A stretch of DNA of 64,000 nt from Brachionus manjavacas (lineage: Eukaryota; Rotifera; Eurotatoria; Ploima; Brachionidae): contig JAHQIY010000001.1 in NCBI GenBank assembly GCA_019054805.1, forward strand, positions 2,308,501 to 2,372,500. The letters run 5' to 3'. Shown here in pieces: positions 1-10,453 of the stretch; within the stretch, counting starts at the first letter, position 1; the number at the start of each line of letters is the position of its first letter. The notes beneath the pieces are model-generated. The model saw only the letters and a list, made by a program, of their open reading frames with translations. It was not told where the DNA came from and did no database searches. The position numbers were made by a program, and so were the translations under genes.

Positions 1-1208
1 TTTTTTTTCTAAATAAGCTTTTTTTCGAATTTTTTTTAAACTTGTTTTCACATATTTTAAAAATAGCTTTTTTTTGTTTAAGTTGTATATATGGTGTTAG
101 AGCTACCATAGTAGTCTTTCGTGTGAGACTTCTCCACAAGTTTCTTGCAGTAGCTAGTTATCATTAGTATTATTATTATTTAAATACCTTTTTATCTTTA
201 ATATAATCTTAATCAAATTTGTAAAATAAATCGACTTAAAAAAGTTTTTTCTTTTTTTTTTTGGAACAAAGGATGGCATTAAATTTCATAGTAAGTATGT
301 TTAAAAGTTAAACTTTATGCAGATCAGATTTAAGTATTTTAAAAGAGTAAGCAATCTTTAGATTAAATAAGCATTAAATGCCAAAAAGATTTTAATTATA
401 ATAATCGGCATGTAATTTCACTTAATCTAAAGATTAGTGTTGTACGCGAGCAGGCCTAACCGGTTTATTTGGTGGAGGGGTTTTGCAATCAAAAATTCTG
501 CTCGCCAAATTATGAGACCATCTCAATATGAACGATCATGGGTGCGATCAGAATTTAATCCTATTCTTAATGCTTTTAGTTTTGGTGCCAAAATTTTGGC
601 CTAGCAAAATTTCTTTAACGAAAAATTGTTTTATCTATTGCGCCCATTAGCGTCATGTTAAGGACTCATAAAGTCTCATGGGTTTAAAAATCTGAAAATA
701 ATATACCCTCATGAGCTTATACTATGTAAATATTTGTTTCACGTTTTGATCCATGCCAAAATTGTTTTATAAGCTGTTTTTTTATATTTAAAAGAAAAAT
801 ACAAAAGGCTATTGATTCATAACTTTAAATAATATAAATTATTTTGATATTACTCTGGACTTCTTTTAAATTTTATTAATTTAAAAAAAAATTGAAAACA
901 TTTTTTTTTACTTAAAACCCCACCAAATTTACACCAGAATTCCATGTTTCCAAGGATTTACGGTATTTAGATTTTTAAATAGGTTAAAAGGTTGAAAAAT
1001 TGAAGCGAATATTTTTTTTTTAAATTAAAGTTTAAGATCAAATTCAAAGAATCAATCTTTTTATTAAAAGATTATCTTATTTATATTGTAGGGATTCTAA
1101 GTAGATTATAATGATTCATTAACATGCAGACTTTTGTCCATGAAATCTTTTTTTGACTCACTAAGTATGCCCTTCATTTTTGCAAATGTTTGATTGATTT
1201 TTTTTTAG
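1..1208. other. AT-rich stretch, no gene seen
   Basis: There is no supported coding region. A segment at about 100-180 ending in a (TTATTA)-like tract resembles the tails of LINE 3' ends elsewhere in the window, but it has no recognisable coding part. The less AT-rich patch at 440-720 gave nothing recognisable. Confidence 0.5.
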
Positions 1209-1379
1209 AATGGTAAAACTAAAGGTTTCAAACAAATTGCTATTGAATTAGGCTATGATATACCTTTTAAAGCTAACTGAGATGACTTTGAAAGAATATT
1301 AAAAGATAATCCTGCATTTAAATCAGAAAATAAATTACAAATATTAAGTAAAATATTTAATGACTTTATATTTTCTTAA
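1209..1379 (+). pseudogene. DDE transposase fragment (relic)
   Basis: A reading frame of 57 codons with one internal TGA. Its conceptual product begins KTKGFKQIAIELGYD and continues through ILKDNPAFKSE. This pattern (a KTKG-L/F start, an ELGYD-like turn, then a 'hp.F..e...Le' helix) is what I know from the part of a family of DDE transposases that lies just before their conserved catalytic glutamate block. That catalytic block is not present after the stop. No flanking terminal repeats were found. It is a dead fragment; the family assignment is from memory of the pattern. Confidence 0.4.
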
Positions 1380-3366
1380 AAAATTAGTTGAAATTAAAAA
1401 TTTCATTTTTTTATTAGTAATTTATACTTTTCGATAAAAAATTAAGGACCCAGAATTCAAAAACTAAAAAAAGTGAGCTTAATATTTTTTTAAGAATCTT
1501 GGTCGGTTTCTGATTCTGTAAAAAAATCTGAATTAGGACGAAACCAAGGACGAAATACGAAAATAGTGGAAAACTTCAAAAGTTTTCGTCTCTGGTCAAT
1601 TTTAATGGTCAAAGCTTTTTTTTTTTTTTAATAAATGAATAAACCATTTGGTAGCTTAAAAAAAGAGCTTTAAGAATCCTTAAAATAATAATTAAATATT
1701 CTTACAAACTCATTTGATTTTTAAAACAAAAAGGACAAAACTAACAATTTTGGTGCAAGTCTTTGAGCCAAAAAGTTTATTTTTCTAACTCCCCTAAAAA
1801 ATTGGCTGTCCAAGATTTCCATAAATGCAGAATAAGAATTTGTGGTCGATAGAGTCAAATTCAGATAGTGCTGTAGTTTTGACCTACGCGAACCTTAGTA
1901 CCGATATGCTGGTTAAAGATCAGCTTTTATTCGGTCATCACTAAATTGATTCTCTTTCTATTCAAATTCATCAATAATTAAATAAGCTTTAATTTAGTCA
2001 TTTAATTACATCCTCTGATTTTTTTCAAAAATATTTTCAACAAAAATAAAATAAAATAAAAAAGATGGATTTTCATTTTCATTTTTTTAGTTCAAAATCA
2101 GTTAAAATTTAAAAAAATGTTTTTTTGAATCAAGTGTGTATTTTTTTAACTTTATCGTCTAATTTGGCTAAAAAATTCAAAAAGTCATTTATTGAGATTT
2201 TTACCTGACATTTATTCGACAGACTAAAAATAATTATTTAAAGAAAATTGATGGTTTTCTCTAGAAAAAAAATAAACTCATCTAGAGACATTGTGTCTTG
2301 CTAAACAGGAAGTTTGTCGAAGCCTTTTTTATATTATTAAACAAATTTTATTTAAAAATTTTTGATTTTCTACCAAAATCTGCTCTAAAATGATCCTGCA
2401 ATTCCAGCAAAAATGTAAAGGAAAATTAAATATTTTTTTAAACTGCAAGTTCTCCACCTTAAGTAACTATCGCTAATTGATTTAATTAAAAAATGGATTA
2501 AAAAAAATCATCGTCAATTAGGCTTTTAACCATCAATTTGTTTCATTAAAAAATAAATAAAATTGGATATTCGCTTTGATTGATATCTCAGAAATTTAAT
2601 TTTTATTTCAGTATAATTATTTTTATTATTCTATTACGCCATAGAAAAAATATAAACACTTGTTTTAAATTATTTCAATTAGATATGACTTAATAAAAAT
2701 GTTGTATAAGAGAGAGTCTTTGAAAAAAATTTTAAAGTATTTTTTTGAAAAAATTCCTTGAGCGACAGACTCTAATTGAATCAATACAACCTACTCGGAA
2801 TTCCCACTTAATGAATAAGATAATTTTTTTAAGCAATCAATTTAAAATTTAAAAGATAAATCATTTTTTAGTTTGTTAAAAGTCACAGGTTCAACAAAAG
2901 AAAGAAGAGAAAAATGAATTTTAAGTAATACGGTCCAAAAAGACCTTGAAGGCTCAGCTAATTGTTCTCTTGGGCCATATTCGGAAAATACGCAAATTGA
3001 TTCAAATTAAATGCATTAAGAATTATATTTTTTATCTTTTTTAAATTGATTAATTCTCATTCGGGAAAAAAAACTGCAATTTATTTTGTGACAAGTAAAA
3101 ATAAACTTGAAATTGAAGAGACACATTTTTGAAAAGATTAATGATAAGAAAATCTCAAATCACCAAGAAAACATTAATTAATTTATCACCCAATATATAG
3201 GTATAGTGCAATAGAAAGCTATTTTTTCATTTTTTTTCAAAGAGAAAATTTTTTAATGGCATCTGATAAGAAAGTTTAACTTGCCATTTAATTAATGGGA
3301 CTGAAATTTATTTTTTTAGAATTTTGTTTAATAATTTTAGATTGTGAGTTTTTAAAATAGCCAACA
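1380..3366. other. AT-rich intergenic, no gene seen
   Basis: I see only short AT-rich runs and no open frame with recognisable protein. It is probably intergenic sequence upstream of the small secreted-precursor gene. Confidence 0.5.
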
Positions 3367-3793
3367 ATGAAATATCCCAGATTTATTCTAGTTTCAATGT
3401 GTATATTTTCAGTATGTTCCAGTTTAATAAATTCATCAGAGCACAAATCCAATTATCCAGTCGAAGATCACAAAAGAAGATATGACACCAGATTTGGCCT
3501 GAGTGATGGTCAGATTTAAAAAAGATAAAAAAATTTAAACTTTTTTTTTATTTTTAGACAGTTTTGAAGATTTTGGTGAAGATGAGTTTGAAGAGGACTC
3601 GACAGAGTACATGCCTTTGGGACCCCCTGGCATCAATGCCTATTTATTTGGAAGGAGTATAAGAAAAGGTGGCTTCAATGCTTGGGCCGGTCGTCGAGAT
3701 ACGGACCGGCATCATGATGATGTCAAACATGTAAAGCGATCTAAAAAATTGAGAATGAGACACAGACGAAGACCATGGGGTGGTCAGGCTTAA
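3367..3793 (+). CDS. Secreted neuropeptide-like precursor, two exons
   Basis: Exons 3367-3508 and 3558-3793, joined across a 49-bp GT-AG intron, give 125 residues. Residues 1-19 form a typical signal peptide (MKYPRFILVSMCIFSVCSS). A dibasic KRR site follows near residue 38, then an acidic spacer (EDFGEDEFEED). The core near residues 65-93 reads GPPGINAYLFGR, then SIRK, GGFNAWAG and RR. Processing at RK and RR with glycine-directed amidation would release GGFNAWA-amide, whose FxxWA-amide end resembles kinin-type peptides (FxxWG/A/S-amide). A second possible amidated end is AYLF-G-R. The tail is very basic. The precursor role is inferred from architecture; membership of the kinin family is only a resemblance, because the predicted peptide occurs once while kinin precursors usually carry several copies. 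An AATAAA lies at about 3942. Confidence 0.6.
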
Positions 3794-3968
3794 ATTTTTG
3801 ATGTGACCTAAGTGTGTTGAATGGAATATTTTTTTTTCCTTTTTTTACAGATTTTTAACAGATAAAAATAATTATATACTCAAATTATCTAATTTTTGAT
3901 TGTTGTTATCTATTTCTTTTAATTGTATTCTATTTTTTTTTGAATAAAATTTCAAAAGAAAAAAAATT

Positions 3969-4050
3969 CGACGAGGAAGGGATTCGAACCCTCGCGTGCA
4001 AAACACAATGGATTAGCAGTCCATCGCCTTAACCACTCGGCCACCTCGTC
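3969..4050 (-). tRNA. tRNA-Ser(GCU)
   Basis: The minus strand folds as an 82-nt cloverleaf: a 7-bp acceptor stem (GACGAGG/CCTCGTC), an A-box-like GTGGCCGAGTGG, an anticodon arm with loop CTGCTAA (anticodon GCT), a long variable arm as expected for serine, and a B-box GGTTCGAATCC. The discriminator base is G, the serine identity base. A run of T follows on the minus strand, suitable as an RNA polymerase III terminator. No intron. Confidence 0.95.
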
Positions 4051-5204
4051 TCAAAATAACTTTAAAAAAAATAACTCATTCAATTGAAAAAAATAATTAT
4101 TTAAACAATTAAGCTAATTAAAACTAATCGAGGTTAAATCCTTAACTTTTTCAAAATTATAAATTAATTTTAATAAATTTAACAATTAAATATTTCTGTC
4201 AGTTTAAATAATTTATTTTTGATAAATTTACCATTAATTTTTAATATTATTTATTACGAATTATACTTATCAATTACCTGTCATTTTTTCTCTTTAAGAC
4301 TTACCGCCTTTGCACTAACAAAATTTAAAAAAAATCTGTATTAATTTTATCAGAGAAATTTTCCAATTTTGTTCTTATTCAATTAAAACCAAAATTTGAG
4401 TATAATTAAAAAAAATTATAACATGGTTTCGATAATATTTAAGACATTTAAAATTTCCAGTTTTCTTTAAGAGAACAGCTTGAACTTAAAATAATCATGG
4501 TTAAATTATTAAAAAGATTAAAATCTAAATTAAAATAATTAAATTAGCTTAAGACAAAATTAAATAAAAATATATTTTTAAAGCTTTAAAGAAACAAAAT
4601 AATGGCCATTTTTCGGAATTTTTCCGAGGTCTCTTTAATCTCTAATGGATTTTAAATAAAAAATAACCTCAAATGGGACACACAAGAGAATTATGTCAGG
4701 GCTAAAGTTAACAGTATTTGGCAATATTAAAGATATCGTTTAAATATCTGAATATTCACAACATTTAACTCTAGTACAATTTGGTAAGAGCTCACTTAGA
4801 CTTGGCCCTATCCCTTATCTTAAGAAGGACAAAGAAATGTTTGAATATTGCATATTTTATTTTAACACTAGTCAAGAGTTAATTGTATTTATTTACAAAA
4901 ACCCTTTTTTGACTGTAAAATTAATTATTAAATTGATTATTAAAAAGAAAATATTGTTTTATAAGCATTTGAATTTTTTTAGTTGGATTTATTGAAAAAA
5001 AATTTTAGCAAATTTATTAGATTATTTGACGAATTTATTTGATGAAATTTTTTTTTCTTAAAAGAATAAAAAAAATATTTTTTTTGTGTAACTAATTAAA
5101 TTTTTGTGTTTGAGTAAAACTTCGAATAATTAGCTTTAAAAAACATAAAAATTATAAAATGAAAAAAAAAATTATAAAAAATTTTTGTTTTAAAAAAGAA
5201 AATT
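4051..5204. other. AT-rich intergenic, no gene seen
   Basis: No coding frame or RNA gene was recognised between the tRNA and the 3' end of the minus-strand chitin-binding/EGF gene. Confidence 0.5.
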
Positions 5205-6410
5205 TTACAAGCTAGATAAAAAATTAGTTATAAACCAAAATCCAAAGTTATTAAGAGCATTCCAAACACGTTGACTAGCAGCTTTGATATCAGTGAACAT
5301 GTCGAATACTTGATCTATTTGATCAAAGCCTACATTTTTCAAATTGATCTCATAAACTGAAAAATTACCGAAACCAAACTGATTTATCAAATTAACATGG
5401 AACTGCTCCAGTATGCCAAACAAATGCTCACTAGAATCAGCAATAATGTCAAAATTGAACCTCAAGTACTCTTTCAAAGCATTCTCATTCAATCTCATAG
5501 ACTCTACGGTTCGATTAGCCAGACTGTTCGTTCCATTCGACATCAAAATTGTCTTTTTCAACAAAAACAAAGTTAAATTTTTGTAGGCAACAGCTTTTTG
5601 GGTCAGATCAGACTCATGGATTTTTAAACTATCAATCAATTGTGCCAACACATCTTTAAAGTGTTCTAACACATGCACATATCTATCTGCCGAATACCTA
5701 GAATAAGACAGCATACTTGGCATTAGTCTTAGCAGAGAGCCCAGCGCTTGCTCAAAGGGATAGAAAAATGCCAAAAATTCAGTATCTGGATAAATTTCTT
5801 TAAGTATTTTCTCTACCAAACTATTGACCAAAGTATCGAATCTAATACCATCCTTGAACATGTCTAAATAATCATTTAGCTTGGAATATGTAGTATTGTC
5901 CAGTTGGTGGCGATATTTTTCATAGTAAGTTACATTAACAAAGTTTTTACCCTCAGTTAATTGTTTTCTAAAGTTGGCAAGGCTGAAACTTTGATTTAGG
6001 ATATCTTCGACCATTGATTGGATTTGACTTTGGCATTTTTCTCCCGTAAATTGCGGCAAGCACTCGCATTTTCGCTCTTTGTTGCATACGCCTTGGTTAA
6101 TGCATTCATTTTTTTCTAAAGTACAGTCAAAGTTTTCTACTTCCAGGACTAGTTTTAGGGTTAAATTTTTTAAATTGTCAGCTTGGTCACACTTGACTAA
6201 CCAGTTGTTCCAGACTGTTTCATTTGGACACTCTCGTTCAGTTGAATCACCCCATGGGTCACACTGGAAGTATATTCTCGGATTGCTCGGATGTTCTTGA
6301 TAGTATTTGAACGTGGAAGAATTGCAGATGGATATGGAATCTATTTGGCCGAGGGGAACAGTGGTAACAAAACTGCCTAGTAGTGATAAAACAATCAAAT
6401 TTATAAACAT
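5205..6410 (-). CDS. Secreted chitin-binding (ChtBD2) and EGF-like protein
   Basis: Single exon, 401 residues. A signal peptide occupies about residues 1-17. Residues 29-74 form a peritrophin-A type chitin-binding domain (CBM14): spaced cysteines, the H-P-S-N-P..YFQCD core and CPNETVWN before the last cysteine. Residues 95-127 form one EGF-like domain ending in CECLPQFTGEKC. The remaining 270 residues are helical, carry several N-glycosylation sites and have no family I recognise. This C-terminal part is similar to that of the gene at 8623-10398 (for example MVEDILNQSFSLANF against YFEDVLNKNFSLEKF), so the two are paralogues. The protein should be secreted and could bind chitin in cuticle, jaw, gut lining or egg shell; which one is not visible. 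A TATA box lies 38 bp upstream of the ATG. Confidence 0.85.
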   Translation of the reverse strand: MFINLIVLSLLGSFVTTVPLGQIDSISICNSSTFKYYQEHPSNPRIYFQCDPWGDSTERECPNETVWNNWLVKCDQADNLKNLTLKLVLEVENFDCTLEKNECINQGVCNKERKCECLPQFTGEKCQSQIQSMVEDILNQSFSLANFRKQLTEGKNFVNVTYYEKYRHQLDNTTYSKLNDYLDMFKDGIRFDTLVNSLVEKILKEIYPDTEFLAFFYPFEQALGSLLRLMPSMLSYSRYSADRYVHVLEHFKDVLAQLIDSLKIHESDLTQKAVAYKNLTLFLLKKTILMSNGTNSLANRTVESMRLNENALKEYLRFNFDIIADSSEHLFGILEQFHVNLINQFGFGNFSVYEINLKNVGFDQIDQVFDMFTDIKAASQRVWNALNNFGFWFITNFLSSL

Positions 6411-6447
6411 ACTAAAGATGAATATTTTCTTGGTTTTTTGTTTTTTG

Positions 6448-6457
6448 TTTTTATACT
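6448..6457 (-). promoter_or_regulatory. TATA box of the ChtBD2/EGF gene
   Basis: The minus strand reads AGTATAAAAA, 38 bp upstream of the ATG at 6410. The identical ten bases stand 46 bp upstream of the paralogue's ATG, which supports a functional core promoter with a very short 5' leader. Confidence 0.6.
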
Positions 6458-7189
6458 ATAATAATATAAGTTCATAGTTTATGAGAAATAATAAATATAT
6501 TCGGGTGGAGATTTATTTGTTTGACTTTATTTAATGACAATTGTTTAGCCTGTTTGTTAAACTTTATGTTTGTTCTGAGAAAAAAAAACAAAGGTCAGGC
6601 AATATTTATACTTTTTTACTAAACTTGCTATTTTTTCCTTTATATTTCTAGGTGAATTAATGGAACTGAGCACCTGTCATCTATATGATGACCAAGTACT
6701 TATTAAATAATTAAAGATAAAAAAATGAATCTATTTTTGTTAAATAAAAAGTTAATATTTAAAAAAAAAAATAAAAAAAAAATAAAGTAAAAAATAAAGT
6801 CTTAAATTTTTTGGGGTAACATACAAACGGCATAGGATTAATTGTTACTATAAAAAAAATTAATCTACTAGATAATTTTGCAAAAGATAAAACTTGTGAA
6901 TTTTAGTATATTTTTATATTAAACAAAAAGAAAATATCCTAAAATATTTTATTTAAATAAAAAGATAAAAAGATTAAATATTAAAAGAAAAAATAGTAAC
7001 AATAGTTGTTAAATTTATTTCTTCAAAATTTAACATTTATTTAATTTATCTATTTTAAATTTTATTTTTACTGTTTTGATTTCTAAATCGTAAGCAGTTT
7101 TAGCTGAGTTCACATAGAAAAATAAATGCTAATAGAACTTAGTGAATTAATATTTATTTTTCTTTTTTTCTACTAAAAAACTCAGCACA

Positions 7190-7575
7190 GAGCCACCAAA
7201 GTATCTCATAAACCCGAAGGCTTAAACTACAAAGCTAGATGCGACTACCTTGGCCTTTATTCACTAACTGAAAGGAGATTAAGAGGAGACCTCATTCAAA
7301 AATACAAATTTGAAAACAGAATGGATGAAATAAGCTGCCTCAAAGAATATTTCAGAAGTGAAATGGTTAGATGCTGAAACCAAAACATGAGTTTTATAGC
7401 AATTTTATAACTCGTTACCAGATGCAGTGATAAACGTACCTTCTGTAAATTCCATCAAAAGCAAATTGGACAAGCACTGACAACTGCCACAGGGTGTCAA
7501 TCTCGGTTGACGCCCTAAGTTAACTAGACTCATTTCATGCTGCAGTTTTAAATAACTACTACTACTACTAATATA
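7190..7575 (+). mobile_element. LINE 3' end, 5'-truncated and frameshifted
   Basis: Conceptual translation across frameshifts gives RCDYLGLYSLTERRLRGDLIQ, typical of the region after the thumb of CR1/jockey-like LINE reverse transcriptases. It is followed by a stretch like NSLPDAVINVPSVNSIKSKLDK. It ends in a CTACTACTACTA microsatellite tail, as does the related copy at 54932-55440. A dead copy. Confidence 0.65.
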
Positions 7576-7808
7576 AAATTAATATAAAATTTACTTCTAC
7601 AATAAATATAGTCGCTAGTAAAAATATTTATATTTAAATGTGTTAGAAAAGATGAGGGAGTAAGAATTTGGTCTTTTAAATTACTTGATTTTTATAATTA
7701 AAATAATTAAAAAAATTGATAGATTTTTTTTTAATTTAGATAAATTTCCTTTTAAATAACTCAAAAAAAATCTATAGACTGATTAAATTTATTTTTTTTC
7801 AATTTTAA

Positions 7809-8237
7809 TTAATCGCTTCCTATTTCAAAACGTTATTTTCTTCGTATCTTGGCGTTCACTTTGCTGATTGGAAACAAAGTAAATGCAATTGTAGAGAATT
7901 CGCTAAAAACTACATCTGCATTCATGTTCCTGGTCTTGCATACCGTTACAAGCTTTGCATTTTTCCAGAAGAAGTTAAAATTATTTCAATTAGTCAGAGA
8001 CCCAAAAAAGGAAGACCAAAAAAGCAAAAAAGCAGCTTTTTTTACCAAAACGATTGTAATTTGAACAGTTCAAATAATGAAACCGAACTCGAGCATGCAG
8101 CTGTCAAACAAGAGCCTCCTAACGAATCAACAGTCGTTGATGCAGATTTACCAAAGAGGAAGACCAAAGAAATCAATAACTCAGGTGAAAAAACCAAAAA
8201 AAAATTAATCATTTCTATTTCTTTATATTTTATTTAA
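7809..8237 (+). pseudogene. SWIM zinc-finger fragment, MULE transposase-like
   Basis: A frame of 142 codons without an upstream start. It encodes GVHFADWKQSKCNCREFAKN followed by YICIHVPGLA. The C-x-C-x(n)-C-x-H pattern (KCNC...ICIH) is a SWIM zinc finger, which sits near the C-terminus of Mutator-like transposases. A little later comes RPKKGRPKKQKSS, an AT-hook-like GRPKK, then an acidic/basic tail (PKRKTKE). No catalytic DDE domain precedes it. I read it as the last exon or a fragment of a MULE-type transposase; a host SWIM protein exon is possible. An overlapping 71-codon ATG frame on the same strand is a shadow. Confidence 0.5.
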
Positions 8238-8254
8238 ATTTATTTTTTTACTAA

Positions 8255-8452
8255 TCAATTAATTCATTTTGTGATTTAAATTAATATTTTTGTCACTAAA
8301 ATAAGTTTATTTTGTCTATAAAATAGGTTTTATTTTTATTTTTTAGTAAATATTTGTCAATCGTTTAGTTTTTTTGTCAGAATAATTAGTTTTTTATAGT
8401 CAGCTAAAATAGATTAAATTAGTCACCCCCAAAAAATTTAAGCCTTTCCAAA
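8255..8452. repeat. Copy of TTTTGTCA foldback repeat
   Basis: About 110 bases at 8341-8450 closely match 30005-30160, including TTTAGTTTTTTTGTCAGAAT and AGTCAGCTAAAATAGATTAA, and the end also matches 45598-45645 (CCAAAAAATTTAAGCC). It lies just downstream of the paralogous glycoprotein gene. An interspersed non-coding element of unknown class. Confidence 0.6.
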
Positions 8453-8622
8453 CTTTCACTTATAAAAAAATAGAGGATTTTTTTTTTTTATTAATTAAAA
8501 TAAAATGTGAATTAATGAATGAAAAAAAGTTAATTTTTGTATAAAAAATTTTATTAATTGAATTAGAATAAAACCATTTAGTCCGTAAATTAAGACGAAA
8601 AATTGAATAAGAAAAAAAACTA

Positions 8623-10398
8623 TTAAAACCGTGAAATTAATCTTAGAACAGCAGCAAACGTTTGTCCATTTAAATTAGGCTTCAAAACATATTTAAATAA
8701 ATAATTAGAATTAATTCGACTGAAAACATTATATATACCTTTTGGTAAGCTTCGTTTAGCCGAAATGCTTGTTTTGTTCATGAAATAAGACTCATCTTTG
8801 CCGACCAATTGGCCAGTTATGTGCCAAAAACCGTACTCGATCACTTTAACCCAGCTTTTATCTGTCGAGTTGACCAACTGATCCATTTTTTCAAATTTAA
8901 CTGTTTCATTTAGCACCAAATAAGCTTCATACACATCAACCAGCTCTCTGACCAAGTAGTATGTCTCATTCAAAGCCGAATGCACTGATTCAATCAATAC
9001 TGGACTGACTACATGACGTCCAACTGTTTCCACCTTATCCTGATTGATCGACTTTTCCCATTCATCTACAAATCTTACCGCTTCTTCCTTGATAGAGCAT
9101 TTCTCAAAAATCTCAATCAAACCATCTAATACTTGTTCAAAAACTCTCATCCTATCTTCTAGTTCGAACATAGAAATTTTTGAGAATAGGAGCAACTTTT
9201 GGACCTCTAGACCTACACTGGCATATTTAGTCAAATTGTAGTAATTGAACAAATGAACATAGTGCTCTTCCGGGTTTATCTCGGACCACAATTTGTCTAC
9301 TAAATTTATGACCAATTCATCGTAGCCAACACTAAAGTTAAAAAATGTTTCATTGAGAAATTTTTCTAGCGAGAAATTTTTGTTCAAAACATCTTCGAAG
9401 TACTTGTCTTGGACAATTTTTTTGTCACATGTGGCACCTTCATAATCTGGCTGACAAATACAGTTAAAGGCTTGAGAGTATTTGTCACATACTCCTTTCA
9501 CACATGATCCAACTCCTCGACACTCATTTCCAAAGTTGCGTGCATCTACATTTGGAGCAACAATGGTTTTGTTTTCACATTCTGTCGAGTTAACAAACTC
9601 TACTTGATCAGCATCTCTAGCCACTCTGGCAACAGTTTCATTTTGGATTTCAGTTGAATTGTCACATTCTGTCGAGTTAACTAACTCTACTTGATCAGCA
9701 TCTCTAGCCACTCTGGCAACAGTTTCATTTTGGATTTCAGTTGAATTGTCACATTCTGTCGAGTTAACTAACTCTACTTGACCAACATCTCTAGCCACTC
9801 TGGCAACAGTTTCATTTTGGATTTCAGTTGAATTGTCACATTCTGTCGAGTTAACTAACTCTACTTGACCAACATCTCTAGCCACTCTGGCAACAGTTTC
9901 ATTTTGGATTTCAGTTGAGTTTTCGATGGGTTGGATCAAAGTTTCATTTGAAAAGTCTAGATCCCTGACCACCTCTACTGTTTGGTTCTCAGTAAGGTTT
10001 AAATTATAGACTGTTTGGTTCTCGACTAAAAATTCTGCACTTCTGACCACAACTGGAACCTGTGTGCTGTTATAATCTGTTAAATTGGCAACCTCAAGTT
10101 CTCTTCTGACCAGTTCGATCTCAGTTGCGTTCAAAACATCAATCTCATCTTCGATTTCGATGTCGCGAACGAACTCTACTTCAGATCCGACTTCAGTTGT
10201 GTTCTCCACTGTAGAGTTCTCTTGTAGCAGAACCATTCTAGCTACAAAATCAAATCTTTCCGGTACTTGTACTGACTCTGTCACATTTTCCACACAGCTT
10301 TCTGCATTTTCACCATAGCATCCATTATCCACCTGGGTCTCGCAATAGCACACACAAGAAACTGTCAACCAGAATACAAACTTTCTTAAGCAAAGCAT
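8623..10398 (-). CDS. Secreted N-glycosylation-rich EGF-like protein with tandem repeats
   Basis: Single exon, 591 residues. A signal peptide (about 1-19) is followed by roughly 270 residues crowded with N-x-S/T sites. Within this, residues 158-274 are four tandem 29-residue units (each containing NSTEIQNETVARVARD and NSTEC). Residues 287-322 form one EGF-like domain (ending CICQPDYEGATC). The C-terminal 265 residues match the helical domain of the neighbour at 5205-6410. No chitin-binding domain is present. The product is expected to be a heavily glycosylated secreted, mucin-like or matrix protein. Each repeat carries RVARD, whose basic residues might be cleaved, but this is speculative. A TATA box lies 46 bp before the ATG. 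Confidence 0.8.
   Translation of the reverse strand: MLCLRKFVFWLTVSCVCYCETQVDNGCYGENAESCVENVTESVQVPERFDFVARMVLLQENSTVENTTEVGSEVEFVRDIEIEDEIDVLNATEIELVRRELEVANLTDYNSTQVPVVVRSAEFLVENQTVYNLNLTENQTVEVVRDLDFSNETLIQPIENSTEIQNETVARVARDVGQVELVNSTECDNSTEIQNETVARVARDVGQVELVNSTECDNSTEIQNETVARVARDADQVELVNSTECDNSTEIQNETVARVARDADQVEFVNSTECENKTIVAPNVDARNFGNECRGVGSCVKGVCDKYSQAFNCICQPDYEGATCDKKIVQDKYFEDVLNKNFSLEKFLNETFFNFSVGYDELVINLVDKLWSEINPEEHYVHLFNYYNLTKYASVGLEVQKLLLFSKISMFELEDRMRVFEQVLDGLIEIFEKCSIKEEAVRFVDEWEKSINQDKVETVGRHVVSPVLIESVHSALNETYYLVRELVDVYEAYLVLNETVKFEKMDQLVNSTDKSWVKVIEYGFWHITGQLVGKDESYFMNKTSISAKRSLPKGIYNVFSRINSNYLFKYVLKPNLNGQTFAAVLRLISRF
9576..9924 (-). repeat. Four tandem 87-bp coding repeats
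   Basis: The period is 87 bp (for example CACATTCTGTCGAG recurs at 9576 and 9663). The units are nearly identical at nucleotide level: the first two units in the protein carry DVGQVE and the last two DADQVE. They add 29 residues each, without frame change, to the glycoprotein. Confidence 0.95.
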
Positions 10399-10443
10399 TT
10401 TTGAATAGTGATCGGCTTGATGAACTAATTGTACAAATCGAGC

Positions 10444-10453
10444 TTTTTATACT
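10444..10453 (-). promoter_or_regulatory. TATA box of the repeat-bearing EGF gene
   Basis: The minus strand reads AGTATAAAAA, 46 bp upstream of the ATG at 10398, identical to the box of the paralogue. Confidence 0.6.
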
